Under the pieces are notes generated by a model. The model had not been told where the DNA came from. It did no database searches and worked only from the letters and a program-made list of their open reading frames with translations. The position numbers and the translations under genes were made by a program. Of a stretch of DNA of 64,000 nucleotides, positions 9,985 to 16,954 are shown piece by piece. Source of the DNA: Arenimonas soli (lineage in GTDB: Bacteria; Pseudomonadota; Gammaproteobacteria; Xanthomonadales; Xanthomonadaceae); assembly GCF_014643775.1 (NCBI RefSeq), contig NZ_BMKC01000001.1:1550001-1614000 (forward strand), written 5' to 3'. The first letter of the stretch is position 1. Every line of letters begins with the position of its first letter.

Positions 9985-10320
9985 GTGACTCCCAATCGTT
10001 TCTCGACCCTCAGGCGCTTCGTGGAGCTACCCGACGATGAATTCAATGCCATGCATGACAAGGCATTTGAACGAGCAACCCGAATTCTCAAGGCTTCTGC
10101 TGCTACGTTCAGCATCATCATCTCTGCCCTCTACATTTACCTCGTGACCTCGACTGAGGTGCTTGGCGATACTCGTGGCATCCCCGACGCGCTAAAGACC
10201 GCTATTGTCATTGCCGCATTGGGCTATGCGGGATTGGTTCTCTCATTAAATCGCTGCGTGCTTCTTTTCGCGTCCGGCGCTGTGTTTAGATCATTCGCGG
10301 CCTCTCTTCAGCGTCAATGA
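9985..10320 (+). CDS. Cassette 6: two-helix membrane protein
   Basis: The 111-residue product starts with GTG at 9985. An N-terminal charged region of about 30 residues (with an ELPDDEFNAMHDKAFERA stretch) is followed by two predicted membrane helices at about 38-56 and 70-97. No known domain is recognised. Its stop lies 7 bases before attC 6. It could be the membrane component of a defence or immunity pair, but the cassette holds no partner gene. Confidence 0.6.
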   Translation: MTPNRFSTLRRFVELPDDEFNAMHDKAFERATRILKASAATFSIIISALYIYLVTSTEVLGDTRGIPDALKTAIVIAALGYAGLVLSLNRCVLLFASGAVFRSFAASLQRQ

Positions 10321-10326
10321 GCATTG

Positions 10327-10383
10327 GCCTAACCAATTATTCAAGCCGACGCCTTCGGCGCGGCACAACTCAAGGCGTTAGGA
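10327..10383 (+). repeat. attC site 6 (57 bp)
   Basis: R'' GCCTAAC (10327-10333) and R' GTTAGGA (10377-10383). The right arm reads CGGCACAA instead of CGGCTTAA. Confidence 0.9.
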
Positions 10384-10390
10384 GTCACGA

Positions 10391-10852
10391 TTGAATACGT
10401 GGACGCGAAGGGCCGAGGTCATTCAATCCAGCCCACTGCTTGCGATTACTCCAATCAGCGCTGTTCCGCCACATGGGCACTTCGTCTTCAATGAGATGAC
10501 GATAATCACGCGGGAAAGTGTCAGTGGAGAAGCGCTTGGGAGGATATGCCGCATTGCGCCAACGCTTTCTCACTACGAGCTCAAGGATCCGAGTGAGGCA
10601 ATCGACCTGGACGATATGGCGAGGATTTTGCGGGTCCGAAGCCCCTTCGCCATAAACAAGAAGCTTCCTGTAGTTGAACTCACGCTAACCGATGAAGGCC
10701 TCCTGATGATCTGCCCCATGGTCCGGAACGGGCAAGGCAAGAAGCCGGCGACCGAACATCAAGTTCTTCTTTCTACGTCGTGTAGCAACGAGGAGATTGC
10801 CGCGCTGGTCAGACGATCCTTGGAGATTAGCGCGGCGTCGCTTGCCTCGTAA
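10391..10852 (+). CDS. Cassette 7: soluble hypothetical protein
   Basis: The 153-residue product uses a TTG start at 10391, eight bases after attC 6, with no stronger start near the N-terminus. No signal peptide or membrane segment is seen. The middle contains an acidic DLDDMARIL stretch and a beta-rich VVELTLTDEGLLMI stretch; the C-terminus is helical. Unrecognised. The TAA stop falls in the R'' box of attC 7, which supports the reading frame. Confidence 0.6.
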   Translation: MNTWTRRAEVIQSSPLLAITPISAVPPHGHFVFNEMTIITRESVSGEALGRICRIAPTLSHYELKDPSEAIDLDDMARILRVRSPFAINKKLPVVELTLTDEGLLMICPMVRNGQGKKPATEHQVLLSTSCSNEEIAALVRRSLEISAASLAS

Positions 10853-10902
10853 CCAATCATTCCAACCGACGCCTTCGGCGCGACTTTATTCAGGAGTTGG
10901 GA
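10847..10902 (+). repeat. attC site 7 (56 bp)
   Basis: R'' TCGTAAC (10847-10853) and R' GTTGGGA (10896-10902). The left arm reads TCCAACCGACGCC and the right arm CGCGACTTTATT, so pairing is partly kept by compensating changes. Confidence 0.82.
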
Positions 10903-10905
10903 ACC

Positions 10906-11199
10906 ATGCGTGACACTGATGACGTCCAGTTCCTTTCCTCCGTCACCACGAACTTCGCTCAAAGGATGAACGAGGTCGCGGGAGAATCTCGCTTCTGCGG
11001 CCAGGACGCCTTTGAGGTTCTTTCCTTGGTCTTCGGGGACCATTTCTCCGACCAGGACTTGGCGTCTGCAGGCATGGAGAAGTACATAGCGCTCGCGGCT
11101 GCCGTCCGGGAAGAGTTCGAGTGGCCCGGCTACTCAGCCGAACACGCAAAGGAGGCGGTTGAGTACGCGGTCCGGTGGTGGGACGGCGACGAGCCCTAA
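10906..11199 (+). CDS. Cassette 8: small acidic protein
   Basis: The 97-residue product starts at ATG 10906, four bases after attC 7. It is strongly acidic and predicted all-helical, with a C-terminal HAKEAVEYAVRWWDG segment. No known domain is recognised. The stop TAA is inside CCCTAAC of attC 8. An upstream in-frame start at 10897 lies within attC 7 and was not used. Confidence 0.6.
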   Translation: MRDTDDVQFLSSVTTNFAQRMNEVAGESRFCGQDAFEVLSLVFGDHFSDQDLASAGMEKYIALAAAVREEFEWPGYSAEHAKEAVEYAVRWWDGDEP

Positions 11200-11253
11200 C
11201 AATTCATTCAAGCCGGGCCTGCTTCGCGGGACGGCTCAGTTCATGCGTCAGGG
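11194..11253 (+). repeat. attC site 8 (degenerate, 60 bp)
   Basis: R'' CCCTAAC (11194-11200) is good. The body has a different loop (GGGCCTGCTTCGCGGG) and R' has become GTCAGGG (11247-11253). It is still recognisable by the AATTCATTCAAGCC start. Confidence 0.7.
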
Positions 11254-11259
11254 GGCTGG

Positions 11260-11378
11260 TTGAGATTCTTCGCGTATACGCTGCTGGCAATCCTGCTATC
11301 GGCTTGTGCCACCCACCCTACCGTTGACTCGGTACGGTAGAGAACGGGATTGTCGTTGGAGTCATGTGCCTTGACTAG
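11260..11378 (+). pseudogene. Cassette 9: small lipoprotein gene with apparent one-base frameshift
   Basis: A TTG start seven bases after attC 8 opens a 26-codon frame with a clean lipoprotein signal ending in LLSAC and a stop at 11338-11340. In the adjacent frame, sequence from about 11333 continues in a protein-like way (VENGIVVGVMCLD) to a TAG at 11376-11378. One extra base near 11332-11335 would join the two into a lipoprotein of about 39 residues. This fits a single-base deletion in an old cassette. The short 26-residue form could also be real. Confidence 0.4.
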
Positions 11379-11450
11379 CGGTGAAGTCCGGGATGCAACT
11401 TTTCCTGCCGACGTGGCGTCCCTCACCGTGAACCGACCCGGGAGATCGTC

Positions 11451-12182
11451 GTGAACAAGCCGCTGCTGCCTCCAATCCTGTTCTTTTGCCTGCTGTGCAT
11501 CGCCGGAGAGGCGTTGGCAGCGTCGACTTTCCATCGGCTGCTGGTCTTCAACGATGACGGCGAGCTGATGCTGGTTCGTTTCGAGGACTCCGGTCGCTGG
11601 GTGACGCCGGGCTGGTACCAGGACGATGAATCCAGCATCAGGCAGGGCCTGCAAGCCTTGGCGGCCAACCATGGCCTCGCCGTCACCGAGCCGGAGCTCA
11701 GGGGCGTGTTCTCACTCAGGGCCGATTCCGACGGCGCGATCTCCACCCGCCTTGTCCACAGCGCCCTGGTGAAGTCGGGCAGCACGAAACTTCCCCCGGG
11801 CATCGACCGGATCGAATGGCTGCCGGTCGAGGCCGCCCTGGAAAGGATCTCCTTCCCCCACATAAGCGAACAGATCGCCCAGGTAACCCGCCATCCCGGC
11901 ACCGTCTGGGGCGGCACCCAGCTCAGGTACCAGGAAGACGGCCAACCCCGCTCCCGGATCGTCGAGGCGTTTCATCCGCTCGCCGGTGGCCCGCCTGGCC
12001 CGACCGGGCGTGCGCCGCACCTGGCGCTTCGGCATGGGCTTCAGGCGCTGGTGAAAGCAACGCCAATGAGCGGTCGAGCTGCCATGGAGGCGGGCATGAC
12101 CGACAAGCCGACGCCTTCGGCGCGTCTCAACTCAAGGCGCCAGGAGGCGACCAAACCATGCTCCAACTTGCTGCCCTGTTGA
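11451..12182 (+). CDS. Cassette 9: exported Nudix-fold protein with degenerate Nudix box
   Basis: A signal peptide covers about residues 1-23. The next part looks like a Nudix fold (FHRLLVFNDDGELMLVRF, then a Nudix-box region). Aligned to Gx5Ex7REUxEExGU, Gly54, Glu60 and Gly75 fit, but the RE...EE positions are Gln68, Ala69, Ala72 and Asn73, so the metal-binding glutamates are missing. Hydrolase activity is therefore unlikely. Codons near the C-terminus read through degenerate attC 9, adding a tail (DKPTPSARLNSRR) that is translated recombination site; the frame ends 25 bases inside the next gene. The original stop was probably lost. Confidence 0.6.
   Translation: MNKPLLPPILFFCLLCIAGEALAASTFHRLLVFNDDGELMLVRFEDSGRWVTPGWYQDDESSIRQGLQALAANHGLAVTEPELRGVFSLRADSDGAISTRLVHSALVKSGSTKLPPGIDRIEWLPVEAALERISFPHISEQIAQVTRHPGTVWGGTQLRYQEDGQPRSRIVEAFHPLAGGPPGPTGRAPHLALRHGLQALVKATPMSGRAAMEAGMTDKPTPSARLNSRRQEATKPCSNLLPC
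12094..12145 (+). repeat. attC site 9 (degenerate)
   Basis: The core ACAAGCCGACGCCTTCGGCG is kept, but R'' is GCATGAC and R' is GCCAGGA (12139-12145). It is about 52 bp and lies inside the 3' end of the Nudix-like frame. Confidence 0.65.
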
Positions 12183-12523
12183 TTCTCGTTCTCGGCCTGG
12201 CCCACTCGATACTCGGTGAGCGCTACATACTCGTCCGTCTTTTCAGGCGACCGGATCTACCCAAGGTCCTGGGCAGCACCGAGTTCACGGTTCAGACGCT
12301 GCGCTTCGCGTGGCACATCACCACCGTCGCCTGGTTTGGCTTTGGCGCGCTACTTCTTGCGGCAAGCCGGGGGCAACTCGACTCGCAATCGGCAATGCAA
12401 ATAATCGGTTGCGCCGCCTTGGCCTCTGGCGCACTTCCCCTTTTGTTCACCCGTGGCAAGCACCTTTCGTGGCTGGTACTGTTCGCCATCGGCGGCCTTG
12501 CGCTCATGGCAAGCGCCGACTAA
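12158..12523 (+). CDS. Cassette 10: four-helix membrane protein
   Basis: The 121-residue product has four predicted transmembrane helices, at about 1-18, 42-66, 78-97 and 100-118. Between helices 1 and 2 is a conserved-looking segment (GERYILVRLFRR, then GSTEFTVQTLRFAWH) that I remember from other proteobacterial small membrane proteins without assigned function. The ATG at 12158 lies after attC 9 and the TAA stop is inside the R'' GACTAAC of attC 10. Base composition is close to the host chromosome. Confidence 0.7.
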   Translation: MLQLAALLILVLGLAHSILGERYILVRLFRRPDLPKVLGSTEFTVQTLRFAWHITTVAWFGFGALLLAASRGQLDSQSAMQIIGCAALASGALPLLFTRGKHLSWLVLFAIGGLALMASAD

Positions 12524-12574
12524 CGGGCAATTCAATCCAACGTCTTCGGCACGGTTCAACCCAAGGCATATGGC
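12518..12574 (+). repeat. attC site 10 (degenerate, 57 bp)
   Basis: R'' GACTAAC (12518-12524). The body is TTCAATCCAACGTCTTCGGC...GGTTCAACCCAAGG and R' reads ATATGGC (12568-12574). Length and spacing still match site 1. Confidence 0.65.
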
Positions 12575-12577
12575 GAG

Positions 12578-12877
12578 ATGAATCGTTGGCTCCTGTTCGG
12601 ATATGCGGCAAACCTGGCCCTGATCCTTGCGAGCATGCTGATCGCGCGCGGCACCGTGCCGGCTCTCGACAAGGGCACGGCTCTCGTCCTGTCGCAATGC
12701 CTGCTTGTCCTGCTGCTTCCCGCCGGCATCGTCACGCTCCGGGGAGCCGTTCGTTCCCAGGGAAGGCTGAGAAGGTTTCTCGGCTACTCGGTTTTCGGCC
12801 TGGACCTGCTGCTATCTTTTGGTGGGCTGGCTATGGCTGCCCTGGTGTTGTTCGCGGGCGCCAGGGTCATTGCCTGA
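12578..12877 (+). CDS. Cassette 11: small membrane protein
   Basis: The 99-residue product has three predicted transmembrane helices, at about 5-24, 34-54 and 70-96, separated by basic loops (RSQGRLRR). The ATG lies four bases after attC 10, and the TGA stop overlaps the remnant R'' GCCTGAAC of attC 11. No family is recognised. Confidence 0.65.
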   Translation: MNRWLLFGYAANLALILASMLIARGTVPALDKGTALVLSQCLLVLLLPAGIVTLRGAVRSQGRLRRFLGYSVFGLDLLLSFGGLAMAALVLFAGARVIA

Positions 12878-12925
12878 ACGATCATCCAGGCCAACGCCCT
12901 GGATTCCGTATTCACCCCGAGTGAG
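12871..12925 (+). repeat. attC site 11 (remnant)
   Basis: GCCTGAACGATCATCCAGGC followed by CAACGCC has the layout of the other attC sites, but the right half has lost the hairpin arm and R'. It marks the decayed right edge of the array. Confidence 0.4.
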
Positions 12926-13351
12926 ATGCGAACAATGAGCCTTCGCAGACAACTGGTCATCCCCCTGGCGGCCACCACGCTGCTGGCCGCGGCGTGCGAT
13001 GGCCGGTACATGTCCCACGATCCGGCTCCCTGCTCGGTCGAAACAACCTGCAGCGCGGTGGATCTTCCGGCATCCACCCTGGCCGCGATCAGGAGCAACG
13101 GCGATACCCTGCGCGTCAACTGTCCGTTGACGAACCAGATTGACGTGCAGTACCGGGCGAACTGTGGGACAGCCCTGGCCGCCGCGATCGGCAGCCTTGC
13201 CCGCTGGCCCGATGAACTCCTGGCACCGGCCGTCGCCGATGTGCCGACTTACGACCGGCAAACCTGCATCGACACCTTCATTCCCGGGCGCGAGGGCGAA
13301 GACTGCCAGTACTACTTCATCGAAGCAGTTGTTCCACTGCACTGGCGATAG
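12926..13351 (+). CDS. Putative lipoprotein of unknown function
   Basis: The 141-residue product has a lipoprotein signal ending in LLAAAC with Cys24; a second start at ATG 12935 would also keep it. The mature part holds seven further cysteines, which suggests several disulfides in a periplasmic domain, and ends in a beta-like VVPLHWR. It follows the remnant attC 11 directly but has no attC after its stop, so it may be either the last decayed cassette or the first gene beyond the array. Not recognised. Confidence 0.65.
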   Translation: MRTMSLRRQLVIPLAATTLLAAACDGRYMSHDPAPCSVETTCSAVDLPASTLAAIRSNGDTLRVNCPLTNQIDVQYRANCGTALAAAIGSLARWPDELLAPAVADVPTYDRQTCIDTFIPGREGEDCQYYFIEAVVPLHWR

Positions 13352-13369
13352 GCAAGGAGCGTTGTGACC

Positions 13370-13849
13370 ATGAAGATCCTTGTTTTCGGTAATTCGGGAT
13401 CCGGCAAAAGCACGCTCGCCCGGCGCCTTGGCGAGCAGCACCAGCTTCCGCACCTGGACCTGGATTCGATCGTCTGGGAGCCCGGCAAGGTGGCCGTGCA
13501 GCGCTCGCCGGAGGCCATCGCGGCCTCCCTGGCCGACTTCATCGCCGGCAATCCGCGCTGGGTCATCGAAGGCTGTTATGGCGATCTGGTCGAGGCCACG
13601 TTGTGCCACTGCACCGAATTGATCTTTCTCAACCCGGGCCTGGACGCCTGCCTGGAACACAACCGCCACCGCCCCTGGGAGCCTCAGAAGTACGCCTCGA
13701 AGGAAGCCCAGGATGAAATGTTCCTGGCCCTCCAGGATTGGGTCCGCGGTTACTACGAGCGCCAGGACCCGTGGTCGTATCATGCGCACCGGCGAATCTT
13801 CGACTCGTTTACAGGCCGCAAGAGCGAGCGCGTCGGAACGGGCGCGTGA
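13370..13849 (+). CDS. P-loop NTPase, adenylate/shikimate-kinase-like
   Basis: The Walker A motif GNSGSGKST lies at residues 7-15 of a 159-residue protein. The following helix and the segment HLDLDSIVWEPG resemble the FlaR/adenylate-kinase-like topology-modulation group of small nucleotide kinases. The conserved WVIEGCYG and LIFLNPG segments fit the core beta strands. A lid-type arginine region (NRHRPWEPQKY) is present. Substrate is unknown. AAGGAG at 13354-13359 could serve either GTG 13364 or ATG 13370. Confidence 0.8.
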   Translation: MKILVFGNSGSGKSTLARRLGEQHQLPHLDLDSIVWEPGKVAVQRSPEAIAASLADFIAGNPRWVIEGCYGDLVEATLCHCTELIFLNPGLDACLEHNRHRPWEPQKYASKEAQDEMFLALQDWVRGYYERQDPWSYHAHRRIFDSFTGRKSERVGTGA

Positions 13850-13912
13850 CTATCGGCACGGCGCCCTGCGTCTCGGGAGTTGCTAGTTTCCCAGGGAAAC
13901 GGGAGAATGAGC

Positions 13913-15424
13913 ATGGCGGCCGCCGCGTCCATCAGGAAATGGGCCTTGCGCTCATTGATTGTCATCGCGCTGGTCTGCGCGGCGTCCCTGCTGTGGGTTG
14001 ACTACCAGCTCGACCGTTTCGCGGGAGCCGGAACAGCCGTGGTCGACCCAGATGGTTTCGGCGCAACCACCGGCCCTACCGCCATCACCAACGTGCACGT
14101 GCTTTCGGGCGACGGCGCGGAAATGCTGGCTGGCCAGACGGTGGTATTCGACGAAAGCGGCATCCTGGCCGTGGGCGAGGCTGTCGACGTGCCTGCGGGC
14201 GCCCGGGTTGTCGACGGCAGCGGCCTTTATCTGATTCCCGGCCTGGTCGATGCCCACGTGCATCTCAAGCAAAGCCCCAACGACCTTCTTGTCTACGTGG
14301 CCGCCGGGGTCACCGGCGTTCGCGAAATGAGTGGCAGCGCCGAGCACCTGAACTGGCGCGACCAGATCAATGCGGGAAGGCTCGGGCCCCGGATGTTCGT
14401 CGCCTCGGAGAAGCTGGAAAACTGGGACTGGCTTGCTGGGCACTTCCAGCGCTGGACGCGCAACCGCATCAATGTCCACCGGCCCGGGGATGCCGCGGGC
14501 ATCGTGAAATCGCTGGCTGAAGAAGGCTTCGACGCGGTCAAGCTTGGCAGCATGCTCGATGCCGGGACCTACCGCGAAGTCGACCGCGCGGCCTCCGAGG
14601 CCGGGATGCCGCTGGTAGGACACCTCCCGGTGTCGATGTCGCTTGAGTCGCTCTGGGCGTCCGGGCAAGGCGAACTCGCCCACATCGAGGAAATCGCGAA
14701 AGCGCTCGACGCGGAGTTCGGTTACTTCGGCAATTCGAACGGCGACGAGTACCTCGCGTTCGTCCGCAAGCGCAGCGACGACGTGGCCGCCCGACTTGTC
14801 GAAAACGACATCGCCGTGGTGTCGTCGCTGTGGCTCATCGAGAGCATCGCCACGCAGAAGGTGGCGCCGGCCGAGGTGGTGGCCACGATCGAACTTCGTT
14901 ATGCAAATCCCGGCCTGGTGGAAGGCACCCCCCTGTCCAGGGGCTGGCTACCGGGCCACAACGCCTATGAAGTGGCACCGGAGGCCAGCGACGCCGAGCG
15001 CGCCGCGCAGAAAGCCTACTGGACCACCTTCGCCGCGGCGCATCACATCCTGCTGCGGGCCATGCGGGACCGGGGCGTCCGGCTGATGGCGGGTACCGAC
15101 GCCAATACCGCCGGCGTGGTGCCTGGGTTCTCGCTGCACGACGAACTCGAATCCCTGGTCGACGCTGGCCTGAGCCCCGCGCAGGCCCTGCACGCGGCGA
15201 CGTCGGTTCCCGCGCGCAGGATGGGCCACGCCTCCGGGAAGATCGCGCCGGGATTGCGCGCCGACATGGTATTGCTGCGCGCCAACCCGCTGCAGGACAT
15301 CGCCAATACCCGATCCATCCAGGGCGTCGTCCTCAATGGCCGCCACTTGGATCGACCCCGGCTCGATGCCATCCTTGCATCGGTTGAGGCGGCAAACAAC
15401 CAGAGCAGGAACATCCCTTTGTAG
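13913..15424 (+). CDS. Membrane-anchored amidohydrolase family protein
   Basis: The product has about 503 residues with an N-terminal signal anchor, so the hydrolase domain should face the periplasm. It belongs to the amidohydrolase superfamily (imidazolonepropionase/prolidase-like branch). His115 and His117 are in DAHVHL. Further ligand candidates are the lysine in DAVKLG, the histidines in LVGHLP and LAHIEE, and Asp396 in MAGTDAN. The closing beta domain ends with GLRADMVLL. GGGAG at 13901-13905 is spaced for ATG 13913; ATG 13907 is an alternative. Such proteins hydrolyse cyclic or peptide amides; the substrate cannot be told. Confidence 0.85.
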   Translation: MAAAASIRKWALRSLIVIALVCAASLLWVDYQLDRFAGAGTAVVDPDGFGATTGPTAITNVHVLSGDGAEMLAGQTVVFDESGILAVGEAVDVPAGARVVDGSGLYLIPGLVDAHVHLKQSPNDLLVYVAAGVTGVREMSGSAEHLNWRDQINAGRLGPRMFVASEKLENWDWLAGHFQRWTRNRINVHRPGDAAGIVKSLAEEGFDAVKLGSMLDAGTYREVDRAASEAGMPLVGHLPVSMSLESLWASGQGELAHIEEIAKALDAEFGYFGNSNGDEYLAFVRKRSDDVAARLVENDIAVVSSLWLIESIATQKVAPAEVVATIELRYANPGLVEGTPLSRGWLPGHNAYEVAPEASDAERAAQKAYWTTFAAAHHILLRAMRDRGVRLMAGTDANTAGVVPGFSLHDELESLVDAGLSPAQALHAATSVPARRMGHASGKIAPGLRADMVLLRANPLQDIANTRSIQGVVLNGRHLDRPRLDAILASVEAANNQSRNIPL

Positions 15425-15477
15425 GGTCCGGCCGTGCGGGTGACGGCGGCGGACAAGGCACATGTTCGGGGAACCCC

Positions 15478-15876
15478 ATGGAACGCGACCTCTATGTCTC
15501 ACTGGCCAAACAGGCGTCTGACCTCGTCGACCAGGGCGAGTACGCCAAGGCCATCGAAATATTCGAGCGGATCGCCGGCAGCGACCTGCCCGACTTCGAC
15601 AAGGGCATCACCTGGGTGAACCTGGCCACGGTCGAGGACAAGCGGGGCGATCCCGAAGCCGCCCTGGCCTGCCTTGCCCGCGCCCTGGACTACGAGCGCA
15701 AGACCGACGCGTATTTCATCGCCCAGCATCGGGCCGCCTACCTGTCGAAGATCGGGCGGCATCGGGACAGTCTGTCGGCCTACCGCGACCTGGTCGACCG
15801 GCCGGGCGTCCGGCCCGACGATGCCGCTGTTTTCAAGGCGAACATCCTCACCCTTGAGAAGCTGGTCGCGGGGTGA
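15478..15876 (+). CDS. Small TPR-repeat protein
   Basis: The 132-residue soluble protein consists of three tandem helix-turn-helix units with TPR spacing. Examples are the segment from LVDQGEYAKAIEIFERIAG, the segment around WVNLATVEDKRGDPEAALACL and a third around YLSKIGRHRDSLSAYRDLV. TPR units mediate protein-protein contacts; a partner is not evident. It ends 78 bases before the next gene. Confidence 0.75.
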   Translation: MERDLYVSLAKQASDLVDQGEYAKAIEIFERIAGSDLPDFDKGITWVNLATVEDKRGDPEAALACLARALDYERKTDAYFIAQHRAAYLSKIGRHRDSLSAYRDLVDRPGVRPDDAAVFKANILTLEKLVAG

Positions 15877-15954
15877 CCGAAAGGCTTGCCCCGCAGGCGC
15901 GCCCCGGGACCGGCGGTAGTACCATCCCCCACGGAACCATTGAAAGGTGCACTG

Positions 15955-16173
15955 ATGAAGACCCTGATGATCGTCCTGCTCTGGTGCCTGCTGTTCGTCG
16001 TGGCCTGGCCGCTGGCCCTGGCCGTGCTGGTCCTGTGGCCGGTGCTTTGGCTGATCAGCTTGCCCTTCCGCGCGCTGGGCATCGCCGTGGACGCCGTCTT
16101 CGCGCTGCTCAAGGCCGTGCTGTTCCTGCCGGCACGCCTGCTGGGCTACCGGCCGGCCGTGCCGGCGGCCTGA
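15955..16173 (+). CDS. 72-residue membrane protein
   Basis: The ATG at 15955 follows GAAAGGTG at a good distance; upstream starts would add a polar Pro-rich tail and were not used. Two long hydrophobic helices with several tryptophans and prolines are predicted, followed by an amphipathic stretch and a short Pro-Ala tail. Unrecognised. Confidence 0.65.
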   Translation: MKTLMIVLLWCLLFVVAWPLALAVLVLWPVLWLISLPFRALGIAVDAVFALLKAVLFLPARLLGYRPAVPAA

Positions 16174-16209
16174 CCCCCTCCGACCACGCCTCCCGGGGAC
16201 TTTCCAAGC

Positions 16210-16518
16210 ATGCTCAACAGCTTCCGTTTGCTCAGCCTCATCGAGGGCCTGTCCCTGATCACGCTGCTGTTTATCGCGATGCCGGCGCGTTACCAGTTCG
16301 GTGTCGATTTCGTCTGGCCGGTCGGCATGGCGCACGGCGTGCTCTGGTTGGCCTTCGTGGTGATGTCCTTGCTGGTCAGCCACCTGCAGCGCTGGTCGGT
16401 GGGCGCCTGGCTGCTGGCCCTGCTGTGTTCCGTGGTGCCCTTCGGCTTCCTGGTGCTCGACGCCAGGCTGCGCCGCGAAATGGCGAAAGCATCGGCGCCG
16501 GCCATTGATGCAACTTAG
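16210..16518 (+). CDS. DUF3817 family integral membrane protein
   Basis: The 102-residue protein has three predicted helices and the DUF3817 features. These are an early FRLLSLIEGLSLI segment, a central G-x-x-HG motif (VGMAHGVLW) and a charged C-terminus after helix 3. Function is unknown; relatives are found across bacteria as stand-alone membrane proteins. The gene overlaps the GNAT gene start by 11 bases, so the two are probably co-transcribed. Confidence 0.85.
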   Translation: MLNSFRLLSLIEGLSLITLLFIAMPARYQFGVDFVWPVGMAHGVLWLAFVVMSLLVSHLQRWSVGAWLLALLCSVVPFGFLVLDARLRREMAKASAPAIDAT

Positions 16519-16954
16519 CCTGCGCGCCGCCACCGACGCCGACCTGCCGTTCCTGCTGGCGCTTCGCCGGGAAAGTATGGGTCCGCACCTGGCGACGGCA
16601 GGCCTGCACGGCACGGACGAGGACTTCATGGTGCGGGTCATGCACCGCTTCGACTGCGCGGAGATCATCATGGCCGAAGGCAGGCCCGTCGGCCTGCTGA
16701 AGCTCTTGCGTGAGCCGGATCAATGGCATGTCCTCCAGCTCCAGCTGTCGGCGGACACGAGGGGCCGCGGCCTCGGTAGGCGCCTGCTGGAAGACGTGAT
16801 GGCACAAGCCGCGAAAGCGGACGTGCCGGTCACGCTGTCGGTGCTCAAGGCCAACCCGGCGAAGCAGCTCTACGAACGGCTTGGTTTTTCGGTCGTGGGA
16901 GAAGACGCCCACGAGTTCCGCATGACGCATCTTGCCCCGGGGAGGCAACCATGA
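16508..16954 (+). CDS. GNAT family N-acetyltransferase
   Basis: The 148-residue GCN5-related acetyltransferase has the acetyl-CoA binding motif A at residues 81-91 (SADTRGRGLGR) and the C-terminal motif B region with KQLYERLGFSVVGE. The N-terminal LRAATDADLPFLLALRRESM is typical of the GNAT entry helix. The acceptor substrate is unknown. Start: ATG 16508 in preference to the TTG at 16505. Its stop overlaps the next gene by ATGA, suggesting translational coupling. Confidence 0.88.
   Translation: MQLSLRAATDADLPFLLALRRESMGPHLATAGLHGTDEDFMVRVMHRFDCAEIIMAEGRPVGLLKLLREPDQWHVLQLQLSADTRGRGLGRRLLEDVMAQAAKADVPVTLSVLKANPAKQLYERLGFSVVGEDAHEFRMTHLAPGRQP

Larger units (their letters stand above)
7602..12925 (+). 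mobile_element. Integron gene-cassette array without integrase (CALIN)
   Basis: About eleven cassettes, each with one or two short genes on +, are separated by attC sites whose cores read RYYYAAC...GTTRRRY. Most have the shared body TTCAAGCCGACGCCTTCGG, folding into an imperfect hairpin. Most cassette stop codons lie inside the R'' box, as in true cassettes. attC sites 1-7 are well conserved; sites 8-11 are increasingly degenerate. No integron integrase is encoded anywhere in the window. The left cassettes are visibly less GC-rich than the surrounding genes. Xanthomonads carry chromosomal integrons with attC sites of this shape, but the usual neighbour ilvD is absent here. Confidence 0.9.

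Noticed and set aside
8044-12574. The repeated about 57-bp sequences as a CRISPR array
   Set aside because: Spacing is 300-900 bases, each interval holds one or two genes in one orientation, and the repeats have integron R''/R' boxes rather than uniform short repeats.
13345-13353. GCGATAGGC after the lipoprotein gene as an attC right end
   Set aside because: It matches the R' of site 5, but no hairpin body or R'' lies upstream, and the match falls in the coding end of 12926-13351.
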